Assembly: GCA_963666995.1 (NCBI GenBank)
Contig: OY762941.1
Coordinates: 2,728,001 to 2,792,000, forward strand
From: Syntrophobacter sp963666995
GTDB lineage: Bacteria > Desulfobacterota > Syntrophobacteria > Syntrophobacterales > Syntrophobacteraceae
DNA length: 64,000 bases
Reading direction: 5' to 3'
Part shown: positions 44,305 to 53,907 of the stretch, in pieces
Numbering within the stretch: the first letter of the stretch is position 1
Layout of the letters: every line of letters begins with the position of its first letter
Translations under genes and position numbers: made by a program
Notes under the pieces: generated by a model
What the model saw: only the letters and a program-made list of their open reading frames with translations
What the model was told of the DNA's origin: nothing
Database searches by the model: none

Positions 44305-45816
44305 ATGGAAAAGAATAAAAAGACTTTAACGACAGCCTTTGGAATCCCCGTGGACGACGATCAAAACAGCCTTACCGCCGGCAAGCGCGGTCCGGTGCTC
44401 ATGCAGGACTTCCACCTCCTGGAGAAGCTTGCGCACTTCGACCGCGAGCGCATCCCGGAGCGGGTGGTTCACGCCAAAGGGGCCGGAGCACACGGCTATT
44501 TTGAGGTGACGGCCGACGTGACCAAATACACCAACGCCAAGTTTCTCGCCGAGGTGGGCAAACGCACGGAGGTCTTCGTCCGATTTTCCACGGTGGGTGG
44601 AGAAAAGGGGTCCGCGGATACCGCACGGGATCCCCGCGGTTTTGCCATAAAATTCTACACCGAGGAAGGGAACTACGACCTGGTCGGGAACAACACTCCG
44701 GTCTTTTTCATCCGCGATCCCCTGAAGTTCCCTGATTTCATTCACACCCAGAAAAGAAATCCGGGCACCAATCTTCCAGATCCCGATATGTTCTGGGATT
44801 TCCTCTCCCTCACTCCGGAATCCATCCACCAGGTCACCATCCTGTTCTCGGACCGCGGGACGCCCGCATCCTTCCGGTTCATGAACGGTTACAGCAGCCA
44901 TACCTACAAATGGTACAACGCGAAGAACGAATTCGTCTGGGTGCAATACCACTTCAAAACCGACCAGGGCATACGGAACCTCACCCGGGAGGAAGCCAGG
45001 CGTCTGGCCGGTGAAGATCCCGATCACGCCACCCGGGACCTCCACCGGGCCATCGAACGGGGTGAGCATCCTTCGTGGACCCTGGAGATGCAAATCCTCA
45101 CCCCCGAACAGGCCGAAGATTTTAAATGGGATATATTCGATATCACGAAGGTCTGGCCTCACGCGGAAGTCCCGCCCATCAAGGTCGGCAGACTTGTGCT
45201 CGACCGAAATCCGGTCAATTACTTCGCGGAAGTGGAACAGGCGGCCTTCTGCCCCGGCAACTTAGTCCCGGGAATTGCTGTTTCACCGGATAAGATGCTC
45301 CAGGCCCGGGTCTTCTCATACCACGATACCCACATTCATCGCCTGGGACCGAACTACCACCTGATCCCCGTGAATTCACCCAAGAACGCTCCCGAAACGA
45401 GCTATCAGCGCGACGGGTTCATGCGTGTCGACGCCAACGGAGGCGATGGTCCCAACTATTGGCCGAACAGCTTCGGCGGACCGGCTCCCGATCCGAAGGC
45501 GGCCGAGCCGCTCTTCGACGTTTCGGGGCAGGCGGGCCGATATCCGTATACCCATCCCAACAGCGACTTCGTCCAGCCGGGGACCCTGTTCAAAAAAGTC
45601 ATGAGCGACATCGATCGCGATCACCTCGTCGGCAATATCGTGGACCACCTCGGCAAGGCGCAAAAGAGGATTCAGTTGCGCCAGACCGCATTGTTCTTCA
45701 AAGCGGACCCCGAATACGGCCGCAGGGTCGCTAAAGGGCTCGGGCTGGAGTTTAAGGCGGTTGAGGCCTTGGCGAGTATGTCCCAGGAGGAGCGGGCGGA
45801 GGCGACAAGGAAATGA
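44305..45816 (+). CDS. katA: Monofunctional heme catalase
   Basis: Decomposes hydrogen peroxide to O2 and water; cytoplasmic, tetrameric clade-3-size enzyme of 503 residues. Distal-side motif FDRERIPERVVHAKGAGAHG with the catalytic His; RFSTVGGEKGSADTARDPRGFAIKF and the catalytic Asn in VGNNTPVFFIRDP; proximal heme ligand Tyr in RVFSYHDTHIHRLGPNYHLIPVN (RxFxYxDTxxxRxG). The ATG at 44305 follows AGGAAAGGG. A heme catalase is noteworthy next to a rubrerythrin/flavodiiron set in the same organism. A terminator follows. Confidence 0.97.
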   Translation: MEKNKKTLTTAFGIPVDDDQNSLTAGKRGPVLMQDFHLLEKLAHFDRERIPERVVHAKGAGAHGYFEVTADVTKYTNAKFLAEVGKRTEVFVRFSTVGGEKGSADTARDPRGFAIKFYTEEGNYDLVGNNTPVFFIRDPLKFPDFIHTQKRNPGTNLPDPDMFWDFLSLTPESIHQVTILFSDRGTPASFRFMNGYSSHTYKWYNAKNEFVWVQYHFKTDQGIRNLTREEARRLAGEDPDHATRDLHRAIERGEHPSWTLEMQILTPEQAEDFKWDIFDITKVWPHAEVPPIKVGRLVLDRNPVNYFAEVEQAAFCPGNLVPGIAVSPDKMLQARVFSYHDTHIHRLGPNYHLIPVNSPKNAPETSYQRDGFMRVDANGGDGPNYWPNSFGGPAPDPKAAEPLFDVSGQAGRYPYTHPNSDFVQPGTLFKKVMSDIDRDHLVGNIVDHLGKAQKRIQLRQTALFFKADPEYGRRVAKGLGLEFKAVEALASMSQEERAEATRK

Positions 45817-45861
45817 TCCATGCCGGGGAGCGTTGAAACCGCTCTTCGCAAATTCGCTTGA

Positions 45862-45898
45862 CCGGGCGGGGGCCCATGGCTCCCGCCCGCTTTCTTTC
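45862..45898 (+). terminator. Terminator after catalase
   Basis: CGGGCGGG-GGCC, short loop, GGCT-CCCGCCCG followed by CTTTCTTT: a GC-rich stem with a T-rich tail about 45 bases after the catalase stop. The following 45900-46350 contain no gene that I can support. Confidence 0.75.
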
Positions 45899-46350
45899 GT
45901 CCCGGCCGCTGAAAGAATTGCCTGGCCGGAGATGCGCCTTCTCGACGGCTTTGCCGGGCGGCACGAAAAGGGTTCATTCCCGATTTCCCCCCCGCTTCGG
46001 GTGGGGAAAAAGAAGCGGTTGCGTTCGAAATGCATGCCGTTGAACCCGGTTGCTCCGTGGTCGATCGGCCCTTATATGATTCAATTGCCGGGCCGAAGTA
46101 TTTCGGAAGATTTTGCAATTGTAGAGGATAAATTTCGGCTTCGGTGATATGTTTCCGCCTGGAATAGGACCGGAAGCCGGTGACCCGGAAAATGGGGGTC
46201 CGGCAGAGTGGTTCGGAAATACATTCAGTCGGAAGAAACAGTTCGGGCCGACCACCGTTACGAAAGATCGGGGGACGCCGGATTGCAGGCACCATCGGAG
46301 CTATGATCCATCATCATGAACGTTGAGACTTGTTGGTTCCAAAGGCCGGT

Positions 46351-47583
46351 ATGAAAATGCACCCGTTGTTCCGCTACCGGCCTTTCCTGTTGTTCTGGGC
46401 GGCGAGGGCCTTTTCGGCCGTTGCTTTCCAGGTTTCCGCCGTTGCCGTGGGATGGCAGGTCTACTCGCTGACCGGAAGCGCCTTCGCTCTTGGAATGGTG
46501 GGCCTGGTGCAGTTCCTGCCCATGGTGATCCTGACGCTCGTTGCCGGACATGTGGCGGACCGCTATGACCGGCGCTCCATTGCGCGGGCCTGCCAGGCCA
46601 TGGCGGGCTGTGCGGCGGGATTTCTGGCCTTCGGCAGTCTCGGCGGCTGGTTGCACGTAGTGGGGATATTCTCGGCGGTGGCCGTTATCGGGGCCGCTCG
46701 AAGCTTTGAGCACCCGACGATGTCGGCGCTGCTGCCGGGACTCATTCCCGCGCCGCTCCTGCCGCGGGCGGCTGCCGTGTCTATCTCGGCGATACAGACG
46801 GCAACCATCGTCGGCCCCGCCTTGGGCGGTCTGCTTTACACGGTGGGTCCCACCGCGGCGTATGCATGTGCCGCTTCGCTCTTCTTCCTGGCCGGTGTTC
46901 TTTCCGCATTGATACGGTTGGAGCGGGTGCCGCCCAAGTCGGTATCGCAGGGCTTCAGATCGATCTTCGCGGGCATTTCCTTTATCCGGAGCCGGCCGGC
47001 GGTCCTGGGCGCCATCTCCCTTGACCTCTTTGCCGTGTTGCTCGGGGGCGCCACCGCGCTTCTTCCGATCTACGCGCGGGATATCCTGCACACCGGAGCA
47101 TTGGGCCTTGGGATACTCCGCTCGGCCCCGGCGGTCGGCGCGCTCTGTTCGTCCGCCGTCCTCGCCCGCCACTCGCTCGAGCGCAAAGTGGGCCGAACCA
47201 TGTTTTCTGCGGTGATTGCCTTTGGCGTGGGCACGGTGGCCTTCGCTCTGTCGACTTCGTTCGCGTTGTCGCTTGCGGCGCTTGCAACTCTGGGTGCGGC
47301 CGACGTGTTCAGCGCAGTGATCCGGGCGACCTTCGTCCAGACGGCAACCCCCGACCATATGCGTGGGCGCGTAAGCGCGGTCAACGCTCTTTTCATCGGA
47401 ACATCGAACCAGCTTGGGGAGTTCGAATCGGGCGTCACGGCGGCGTTTTTCGGGACCGTTCCGGCAGCGATGATCGGAGGCATCGGCACGATCGTCGTCG
47501 CACTCATCTGGATGCGCCTGTTTCCGGAACTGCTCCACGTCGACACCTTCGAAAGCACATATGCGTCATCCGATACTGCCTGA
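46351..47583 (+). CDS. MFS transporter (MFS_3 / EntS-like)
   Basis: Twelve-segment major facilitator of about 410 residues. Typical MFS_3 features: the N-terminal MHPLFRYRPFLLFWAARAFSAVAFQ, the loop-2 motif GHVADRYDRRSIARACQ (variant of GxLaDrxgrr) and the middle-loop repeat GAISLDLFAVLLGGATALLPIYARDIL. Members export siderophores or drugs; the substrate is not predictable here. The start at 46351 is tentative (AAAGGCC upstream; other starts at 46330 and 46357). The gene is followed 75 bases later by a peptidase-like lipoprotein gene. Confidence 0.85.
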   Translation: MKMHPLFRYRPFLLFWAARAFSAVAFQVSAVAVGWQVYSLTGSAFALGMVGLVQFLPMVILTLVAGHVADRYDRRSIARACQAMAGCAAGFLAFGSLGGWLHVVGIFSAVAVIGAARSFEHPTMSALLPGLIPAPLLPRAAAVSISAIQTATIVGPALGGLLYTVGPTAAYACAASLFFLAGVLSALIRLERVPPKSVSQGFRSIFAGISFIRSRPAVLGAISLDLFAVLLGGATALLPIYARDILHTGALGLGILRSAPAVGALCSSAVLARHSLERKVGRTMFSAVIAFGVGTVAFALSTSFALSLAALATLGAADVFSAVIRATFVQTATPDHMRGRVSAVNALFIGTSNQLGEFESGVTAAFFGTVPAAMIGGIGTIVVALIWMRLFPELLHVDTFESTYASSDTA

Positions 47584-47658
47584 GACATCAAAAGGAGTGC
47601 AACCCGGGGATACTCGCCAATGGGCCTGTGCCCCCCTTTCCAGCGGAGGGAATGGTTT

Positions 47659-48453
47659 GTGAGAAGACGCATCTGGGCGGTCCTGGTCTTATTTGTGTGC
47701 CTCACTGCCTGTGCCGGCACGCCCCGGCATCCGGATCGGGGGCCAAAGGCTCCGGATCAAGACCGCCGTCCGTCGTCCGGTCAAGGAACGGCGAACTCGG
47801 AAACGCTCGCACAATCCCATGAAGGCATTGCCTGGTTTCCCCGAATCGATGCCGCAAACCTTAAAGCGTCTCCTCACGTCGATTTCATTCAGGGTCTCAG
47901 GGGGTACCAGCAGACAACGGAGTACACGTGTGGTCCCGCGGCGTTGTTGTCAGTGGCAAAATTCTATGGAATCCCGGGAATCAATGAGGACCGCGAAACT
48001 GAAATGCGTATCGCAAGGGAAGCGAACGCGCACGATCCCGAAGCCCTTGAACCGGGACAAAAGCCGGGAACGAGGCCCGAGGACATGGCGTTCTGGCTTC
48101 GGAAAAATGGCTTCGAGGTCCGGCTGGAATATGAGGAAAAGGGCGATCTTTCGGCCCTTGAAAAACTGCGGAATAACATCAAGGCCGGAATTCCAACTCT
48201 TGTCGAATGGATCGATCTTGGCGGACACTGGGTCGTGGCGGTCGGCTACGACGACCGGGGAACCACCGACCCTGCGGATGATATCCTGATTTTTGCCGAC
48301 CCTTACGATCGATACGACGACCACAGAGACGGATATACTTTCGTGAATGCGGAGAGGTTCTACTGGATGTGGTTTGACGCCAGGCTCTTTGACGGCCTCA
48401 CCTGGAGAACGATGATAACGGCCGTCCCCGGGCCGTCTTTCAAGAGCCGATAG
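47659..48453 (+). CDS. C39-like peptidase lipoprotein
   Basis: Lipoprotein with papain-like fold, about 264 residues. GTG start; signal RRRIWAVLVLFVCLTAC with lipobox LTAC. The cysteine-peptidase pattern is visible: the Cys in YTCGPAALLSVAKFYGI, the His in GGHWVVAVGYDDRGT and the Asp in FADPYDRYDD. The ribosome site GCGGAGGG precedes the GTG at 47659. C39 peptidases process leader peptides of secreted peptides or act as periplasmic proteases; no ABC exporter or peptide gene is adjacent, so the substrate is unknown. Confidence 0.83.
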   Translation: MRRRIWAVLVLFVCLTACAGTPRHPDRGPKAPDQDRRPSSGQGTANSETLAQSHEGIAWFPRIDAANLKASPHVDFIQGLRGYQQTTEYTCGPAALLSVAKFYGIPGINEDRETEMRIAREANAHDPEALEPGQKPGTRPEDMAFWLRKNGFEVRLEYEEKGDLSALEKLRNNIKAGIPTLVEWIDLGGHWVVAVGYDDRGTTDPADDILIFADPYDRYDDHRDGYTFVNAERFYWMWFDARLFDGLTWRTMITAVPGPSFKSR

Positions 48454-48599
48454 TGCGCTGCGCCCGGCCCGCACCCTGGCATCGGGCGAGGTCAGATGCC
48501 GGAATCGCTGTCTCTCATACCCGGTTGCATTCAAGGAAGCAGCAAACGATGTTTCTCAAAAGAGTGGGGAACTGCGTCCCCCACACCCCCACGCCGCTT

Positions 48600-48715
48600 C
48601 GCGGCTCAGTTTGGCGCTGCGGCAGCGCCCCGCAAAACGCGGGGCAGCAGCCGCAAGCGCCGAGCGCTCGGCCTCACGCGCCGGCGCGTGGGCCGAAACT
48701 CCGGGGGTCCGGGGG
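48600..48715. repeat. Cluster of GC-rich hairpins
   Basis: Three or more consecutive perfect or near-perfect stem-loops: CGCCCCGCAAAACGCGGGGC, GCCGAGCGCTCGGC and GGCCTCACGCGCCGGCGCGTGGGCC. No coding frame fits. The whole 48454-49037 gap holds these, the repeat at 48769, and short pieces of the CTGTTGCCCAAAGGAAA and AACAGAATCCAGGTGA repeats, with no gene. Confidence 0.6.
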
Positions 48716-48768
48716 AAGGGGCTGTTGCCCAGACAGAATCCAGGTGAGAAACGATCCATCTATCCGGA

Positions 48769-48864
48769 AACGTCACCCCGGCGGAGGCCGGGGTCCAGTG
48801 TCGTTAATTGGAATTACCCAATGATTTCAAGGAGCCTGGATTCCGGCCTTCGCCGGAATGACGA
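48769..48864. repeat. Twin-hairpin intergenic repeat, copy 2 (inverted)
   Basis: Reads CGTCACCCCGGCGGAGGCCGGGGTCCAG, then TGTCGTTAATTGGAATTACC, then CTGGATTCCGGCCTTCGCCGGAATGACG. Both hairpin arms are intact here: one with CCCCGG/CCGGGG and one with TTCCGGC/GCCGGAA. It is the complement of the copies at 14801 and 57917. Confidence 0.78.
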
Positions 48865-49037
48865 ATCCTGGTTTCATCCGGCCTCGGCTTTTCCTTTGGG
48901 CAACAGCCCGGGTATCATTCCCCCGCGCTTTTTAGGGATGCTTGTAGGTGTTGTCTTGGACGCGACTCCGCATCACTCCATCGAGACCTTGTACGATCGA
49001 AAGCGGCGGCATTCCACCCCCGGCTGTCTCAGTTGTG

Positions 49038-49067
49038 AAAAAAAGGCCCCTCCGTTGCCGAAGGGGC
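49038..49067 (-). terminator. Terminator after tRNA-Pro
   Basis: On the minus strand GCCCCTTCGGCAACGGAGGGGC is followed by a run of eight T. It lies about 30 bases downstream of the tRNA 3' end. Confidence 0.85.
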
Positions 49068-49096
49068 TCTGTACCTCGCGGGGATTTTTGCGATCA

Positions 49097-49174
49097 TGGT
49101 CGGGACGAGAGGATTTGAACCTCCGTCCTCTTGCACCCCAAGCAAGCGCGCTAACCAGGCTGCGCCACGTCCCG
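49097..49174 (-). tRNA. tRNA-Pro (GGG anticodon)
   Basis: On the minus strand the gene starts CGGGACGTGGCGCAGCCTGG and folds as a cloverleaf: acceptor CGGGACG/CGTCCCG, anticodon stem CTTGC/GCAAG with loop TTGGGGT, T arm with GGTTCAAATCC, and an encoded CCA end. The anticodon GGG reads proline codons CCC and CCU. Downstream of it is a terminator at 49038. Confidence 0.97.
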
Positions 49175-49500
49175 ACGATGTAACGGTGAAAATTACCATT
49201 TGAGAAAAGACGTGTCAAGCCGCTAATGTCGCTAATATCGGCGGGGTCGTTGGACAGCGTCAATCCGTCGGTGATGCGGGCGGGAAGCGTCGTGCAGACG
49301 TTCGGTTCCGTCAGCCGGGAGCCCATGTCAACGGTCCCAAAGAGACAATTCCGGGAAACCGGGCCGGGCACAGAGGATCTCTTCGTTGCTTGAACCCCGT
49401 CACCCTTGAAAAGCATGGTCATTCAAACCGCCGTTGACGACAAGCGCAGCATCGCGGTTTAACGCCATGGGATGATTGCCGCCCACGGCCGGCCGGCGGC

Positions 49501-50910
49501 TCAGTTCCCCGGCGTGTCGCCGTCTTCGCCCTCCATCTCGGACGCCTCATTTCGGTCGCTGATGCCGAGCGATTTCATCTTGCGGTGCAGGTGACTGCGC
49601 TCGACCCCGATCCGAGCGGCGGTAAGAGAGACGTTCCAGTCGTATTCGTCGAGTTTCTTCAGCAGGTATTCGCGCTCGAACAGGGACCGGGCTTCCCTCA
49701 GTGTCAGACGGCCGTACGGTTCGAGCACGTTCGTACTCCGCGGCAACTGCTTGCGGAAATCCGGGGGAAGATCTCCGGGCGCGACCACCTGGCCGGGGGT
49801 CATGATGATCAGGCGCTCGATGAAGTTGCGCAGTTCCCTCACGTTCCCCGGCCATGAGTACTGCTGCAGCATCGAGAAGACCGAAGGGTCGAATTCCTTT
49901 CGCCCCATGGCGCTTTCCGTAGCGATGTCTTTCAAAAAATCGTCCACCAGCAGAGGAATGTCCTGGAGGCGGTCCCGAAGGGGCGGCACATAGATTGGAA
50001 TGACGGCAAGCCGGTAGTAGAGGTCCTGCCGGAAGCGGCCGGATTCTATCTCCTTTTTGAGGTCCTTGTTCGTGGCGGCGACAACGCGCACGTCCACCTG
50101 GATCGTCCTCGACCCGCCCACCCTCTCAAAAACCTGTTCCTGCAGGATTCTCAAGATCTTGGCCTGAGTCCTCAGGCTCATGTCGCCGATTTCGTCCAGA
50201 AACAGGGTCCCGCCGTTGGCCGAATCGAACTTTCCCTTGCGCCGTTCATGGGCCCCCGTAAACGCTCCCTTTTCGTGCCCGAACAGTTCGCTCTCTATCA
50301 ATTCCTCCGGGATCGCGGCGCAGTTCACCTCAATCATCGGCCGCTGACTTCGGCGGCTCATGAGGTGTATCATTCTTGCCGCCAGTTCCTTCCCTGTGCC
50401 GTTCTCCCCCGTGATGAGCACGGTCGCGTTCGTGGGGGCCGCCCTGCCGATCTGCTCTCTCAGGGATTCCACCGCCGGACTTTTTCCCGTCATGTGGCAG
50501 GTGCGGTTGGCCTTCTGGCGCCAGATCCGATTTTCCTCCTCAAGCCTTTGGAATTCCAGGGCGTTCTTGATTGAGACCAGGATCCGCTCAAGCGACAGGG
50601 GTTTTTCAACGAAGTCGAATGCCCCCATGCGGGTCGCTTTCACGGCCGTTTCGATGGTCCCATGGCCGGAAATGATGATGATCGGCAACAGAGGCAGTGA
50701 CTTCTTGATCTCGGACAGTACGGCAAGGCCGTCCATCCCGGGCATCCAGACGTCAAGAAGGACGAGGTCGGGAGCATCTCTTCGGACCTCTTCGAGTGCC
50801 TCTTCTCCGGACGCCGCCACGCTGATGCGGTAGCCTTCGTCCTGCAGGACGCCGCGAAGCGACTTCAGGATGCTTATCTCGTCATCGACTACAAGGATTT
50901 TCGCCTTCAT
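49501..50910 (-). CDS. ntrX: Sigma-54-dependent response regulator, NtrX-like
   Basis: Transcriptional activator of 469 residues. Receiver domain: ILVVDDEISILKSL, phospho-acceptor Asp in LVLLDVWMPGMDG (~53), IIISGHG and FVEKP. AAA+ domain: Walker A LITGENGTGKELAAR, the sigma-54 contact motif GAFTGAHERRKGKF, Walker B GGTLFLDEIGDM, and RFRQDLYYRLAVIPIYVPPLRDR. The C-terminal Fis-type helix-turn-helix is WNVSLTAARIGVERSHLHRKMKSL. It lies downstream of an NtrY-like kinase on the same strand, which makes NtrX the best name, though other NtrC-family names are possible. It could act on sigma-54 promoters such as the one before urtA; this is inferred. Confidence 0.9.
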   Translation of the reverse strand: MKAKILVVDDEISILKSLRGVLQDEGYRISVAASGEEALEEVRRDAPDLVLLDVWMPGMDGLAVLSEIKKSLPLLPIIIISGHGTIETAVKATRMGAFDFVEKPLSLERILVSIKNALEFQRLEEENRIWRQKANRTCHMTGKSPAVESLREQIGRAAPTNATVLITGENGTGKELAARMIHLMSRRSQRPMIEVNCAAIPEELIESELFGHEKGAFTGAHERRKGKFDSANGGTLFLDEIGDMSLRTQAKILRILQEQVFERVGGSRTIQVDVRVVAATNKDLKKEIESGRFRQDLYYRLAVIPIYVPPLRDRLQDIPLLVDDFLKDIATESAMGRKEFDPSVFSMLQQYSWPGNVRELRNFIERLIIMTPGQVVAPGDLPPDFRKQLPRSTNVLEPYGRLTLREARSLFEREYLLKKLDEYDWNVSLTAARIGVERSHLHRKMKSLGISDRNEASEMEGEDGDTPGN

Positions 50911-51099
50911 ACCACCTCACTCCATCGGCACGGGCATCTCTTCCAGGGAGAAGAGAGCCCGGCCGGGACATAAGCCGTTCAAAATCCGGCCGTCCAACGG
51001 TCGCGTTTCATTTTCGCCGCCCCCGGGGCGGCCAAAGACTTCCGGTGCCGGCCCGGTGCGCTCTCCCCTTCACCTCGAGGAAAAACGATGCTGAGCCGG

Positions 51100-53322
51100 C
51101 TATCCGGGCAATTCGATCACCACTACCGTACCGCGCGGCACATTGTCGCACACCCTCACGAACCCGTTGTGATCGGCGACGATGCTGGCCACGATGGCCA
51201 GTCCCAGGCCCGTTCCCTTCTTTTTGGTCGAGTAATAGGGTTCGAACATGCGGAGCTTGTCCTCGGGGGACACTCCTCTTCCACTGTCCGCACATTCCAG
51301 ACGCGCGATCTTAAGGACCGGATCGTAGAAAATGCGATTGCTTATCGAACCGCCGCCCGGCCCGATCGCGTAAATCGAGTTTTCGAGAAGATTGATCATG
51401 ACCTGGCGGAACTGGTCCCGGTCGATTTTGAGGGGCGGAAGATCGACCGCCCTTTCCAAAGTGAAATCGATGCGGGGATAGTTGTGCCGGTAGAGGGCAA
51501 GACTCTCTTCTATGATCGAACAAAGATCGCACGGCAGAAGCTGCGCCCTGGGCAGTCGTGCAAACTTGGAAAATTCATTCACCAGGTGCTTCATATGGTC
51601 CACCTGCTGGATGATGGTTCGGGTACATTCGTCGAACACCGAGCCTTCCTCGGCCAGGAGATCGCTGTGCTTGCGGCGCAGGCGCTGGGCTGAAAGCTGG
51701 ATCGGGGTGAGGGGGTTCTTGATTTCATGGGCGATCCGCCGCGCCACCTCCCGCCATGCAGCCATCCTCTGGGCCTTTTCGAGCTCGGTCAGATCATCGA
51801 AGACCGCCACCACTCCCATATATTCGTTTTTGTCATCCTTCAGGATCGATACTTTGATCAGCAGGATCATCGGGCGGTTTCCGAGCATGACCTGAACCTG
51901 CTGTTCGAGATAGGGCTGGCGGGTAACCCGGTACAGGTCGGTGAAGGAAGAAACGATGTCGAGGTGAGCGGGCTGGAGAAAACGCGAGTAGTGCCGGCCT
52001 CTCACCCGGTCGGCCTGCAAACCGAAGGTTTCTTCGGCCGACTTGTTCATGGTCATGATATGCCCCCCGGCATCGATGCTCACGACCCCCGCCGCAATGT
52101 TCCTCAACACGACTTCCATGTAGCGCCTGCGGTCTTCCAGTTCGACGTGGCTCTGCTGCAGGGCAAGATAGGCGCTCCCGAGCTGCGCGCGGCTCTCCCG
52201 CAAATCCTTCACCATTTTGTTGAAGGACGACATGAGCATCCCGATCTCATCCTGCCGCTGGGAATCGAAATAGACGTCAAGGTCGCCTTCGGCGATGCGC
52301 TGAGTCGCCGAAACCAGGGCCTGAATGGGGACGGTGATGCTTTTTGCAAGAAAGAACCCGAACCAGATGGCCGCGAAAATCGTCATCAGAGTGACAATGG
52401 AAAAGGTGATGAAATGGCTTCTCTTGAGTGGAAGGTGGAGCAGCTTCAACTGGAGATAATCTTCGTAGCCGCCGGTTATGGCGGCGAACTTGTCGGTGAT
52501 ATGCTGAGGGAGCAGACGGAGCACAATCAGTTCATCCACGGGCTCATCGGCTGCCTCACCGGAGACCGGGAACGGCAGGCGAGCGATGAGACCCTCTTGC
52601 TTTCCGCCCGAGGCCAGGGTGAACGTTTTCGAAGTCGTCCGGTTTTCTTTGGAAAGAAGATGCCTCAGCGACTCGGATTCGCCTTCGGCCATGCCGGGAG
52701 ACTGCAGTTGCCAGACCATTTCCCCGCCCGCATTGAAAAAGTACAGCCCGTTCATGTGAAACCGGTCCAGCAACGAGGGAGGCAGCCTGCTGCTCTGAAT
52801 ACCGGAAAGTCTGCCGTTGTCGGACAGTTTCAACAGTTCTCCCCCGAGGAGTTCGCCGTCGCTGGTGAGGTCCCTTCCTTCATGGTCGAGGAAGTCTTTT
52901 GCAAGTTGCACGGACTGTTCGAGGGATTGCTCCACCTGGTAGCTGAACCAGTGGTCCAGGTTTGAAAAGATGAACTGAGTGGCGAGCCAGAACAGAGGGA
53001 TCGTGGGTATCAGCGTCAGGCCGACGGAAGCTATGACAAGCCGGGTCCGCAGTTTGTGCCCGAGGATGTTTCGTTTCCTTTCGAACACCAGCTTGACAAT
53101 GTTTCTCAAGACCAGGTAGGCCAGCAACAGGAGGAGAATGACGTTGAGATTGATGAAAGCAAAGAGCAGGATATTGCCGGACAGGGGCAGCTCGGACTGA
53201 AGCTGGAAGAACCAGCCTTCAAAGAATCCGATCGTGATGATCGATGCGAACACGAGAATCACCAGGATGCGTTCGCGAGTGCGGCGTTTGTTCGTCGCCG
53301 CCTGGTTTTGGGCTGAGTTCAT
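51100..53322 (-). CDS. ntrY: Membrane histidine kinase, NtrY-like
   Basis: Sensor kinase of about 740 residues. N-terminal membrane segments (ILVILVFASIITIGFFEG, LLFAFINLNVILLLLLAYLVL, and a third near residue 100), a periplasmic region of ~180 residues, a membrane segment near 320, a HAMP domain (SITVPIQALVSATQRIAEGDLDV), a PAS domain (~400-510) and the kinase core. H-box: AWREVARRIAHEIKNPLTPIQLSAQRL; N-box: MINLLENSIYAIG; G boxes: CADSGRGVSPED and GTGLGLAIVASI. AWREVARRIAHEIKNPLTPIQLSA is distinctive of NtrY. Start is either GTG 53331 or ATG 53322. It lies between a DUF4390 gene and ntrX. Confidence 0.92.
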   Translation of the reverse strand: MNSAQNQAATNKRRTRERILVILVFASIITIGFFEGWFFQLQSELPLSGNILLFAFINLNVILLLLLAYLVLRNIVKLVFERKRNILGHKLRTRLVIASVGLTLIPTIPLFWLATQFIFSNLDHWFSYQVEQSLEQSVQLAKDFLDHEGRDLTSDGELLGGELLKLSDNGRLSGIQSSRLPPSLLDRFHMNGLYFFNAGGEMVWQLQSPGMAEGESESLRHLLSKENRTTSKTFTLASGGKQEGLIARLPFPVSGEAADEPVDELIVLRLLPQHITDKFAAITGGYEDYLQLKLLHLPLKRSHFITFSIVTLMTIFAAIWFGFFLAKSITVPIQALVSATQRIAEGDLDVYFDSQRQDEIGMLMSSFNKMVKDLRESRAQLGSAYLALQQSHVELEDRRRYMEVVLRNIAAGVVSIDAGGHIMTMNKSAEETFGLQADRVRGRHYSRFLQPAHLDIVSSFTDLYRVTRQPYLEQQVQVMLGNRPMILLIKVSILKDDKNEYMGVVAVFDDLTELEKAQRMAAWREVARRIAHEIKNPLTPIQLSAQRLRRKHSDLLAEEGSVFDECTRTIIQQVDHMKHLVNEFSKFARLPRAQLLPCDLCSIIEESLALYRHNYPRIDFTLERAVDLPPLKIDRDQFRQVMINLLENSIYAIGPGGGSISNRIFYDPVLKIARLECADSGRGVSPEDKLRMFEPYYSTKKKGTGLGLAIVASIVADHNGFVRVCDNVPRGTVVVIELPG

Positions 53323-53334
53323 AATCTCCACGGC

Positions 53335-53907
53335 CTATAGTGTGACCTCGACTTGCTGCCAGTCGGTTTCGAAGTCCCACAGGGAAACAAAAAAAAGAAT
53401 ATACCGCAGAAAGAGCGGCAACTGGATCTTCGAAAGCTCGACCTTTAGCCGCAACTGGTAAGTCTGTTCGCGCTCGAGCCGCCCAAGGGGGATTACGGGG
53501 AGATTCCTGACCGTACTCATCCAGCGCTTTGCTTCCTCGAAATCCCGGGTCCTCAGGATCCGTTCGGGATGTTCGGGAATCCGCACGTCGTATTCGTTCT
53601 TGAGAAGGTCGTATTTGATTGTGTGTTCGATAGTGTTTTCAAGAACCTGGGACTGAAAGGCAATGCCGGGCTTCTCCAGGATCACCCTGATTCGAAAGGA
53701 AGTCAGAACGCCGGTCTTGATCGCTTCTTCCATCTTTGGGGTGAAGCACTCCTGAACCCGGAAGCTCACCTCGAGGTTCCCCAGATCCCGCTCGATCGTG
53801 ATATCGGTGATATCCGCCTTGTTCTTTGCCATTGCAGGCAGGGAAAGCTGTAGAAGAAAAATCACCAACAGGCTGCTGCAAAGCGCTATGATCTTGATAT
53901 ATTTCAT
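53335..53907 (-). CDS. DUF4390-like secreted protein upstream of ntrYX
   Basis: A 190-residue protein with a signal peptide (IKIIALCSSLLVIFLLQLSLPAMA). The mature part has KADITDITIERDLGNLEVSFRVQECFTPKMEEAIKTGVLTSFRIRV, which resembles the DUF4390 domain that is repeatedly found directly upstream of ntrY-like kinases. It ends only a few bases before the kinase gene, so it is co-transcribed. It may feed a periplasmic signal to the NtrY sensor domain; that is inferred from position. Confidence 0.8.
   Translation of the reverse strand: MKYIKIIALCSSLLVIFLLQLSLPAMAKNKADITDITIERDLGNLEVSFRVQECFTPKMEEAIKTGVLTSFRIRVILEKPGIAFQSQVLENTIEHTIKYDLLKNEYDVRIPEHPERILRTRDFEEAKRWMSTVRNLPVIPLGRLEREQTYQLRLKVELSKIQLPLFLRYILFFVSLWDFETDWQQVEVTL

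Noticed and set aside
46258..47538. A 426-codon open frame on the minus strand opposite the MFS transporter
   Set aside because: It lies entirely antisense to a clear MFS protein, is rich in Arg, Gly and His as expected of a GC-rich shadow frame, and has no ribosome site or recognisable domain.
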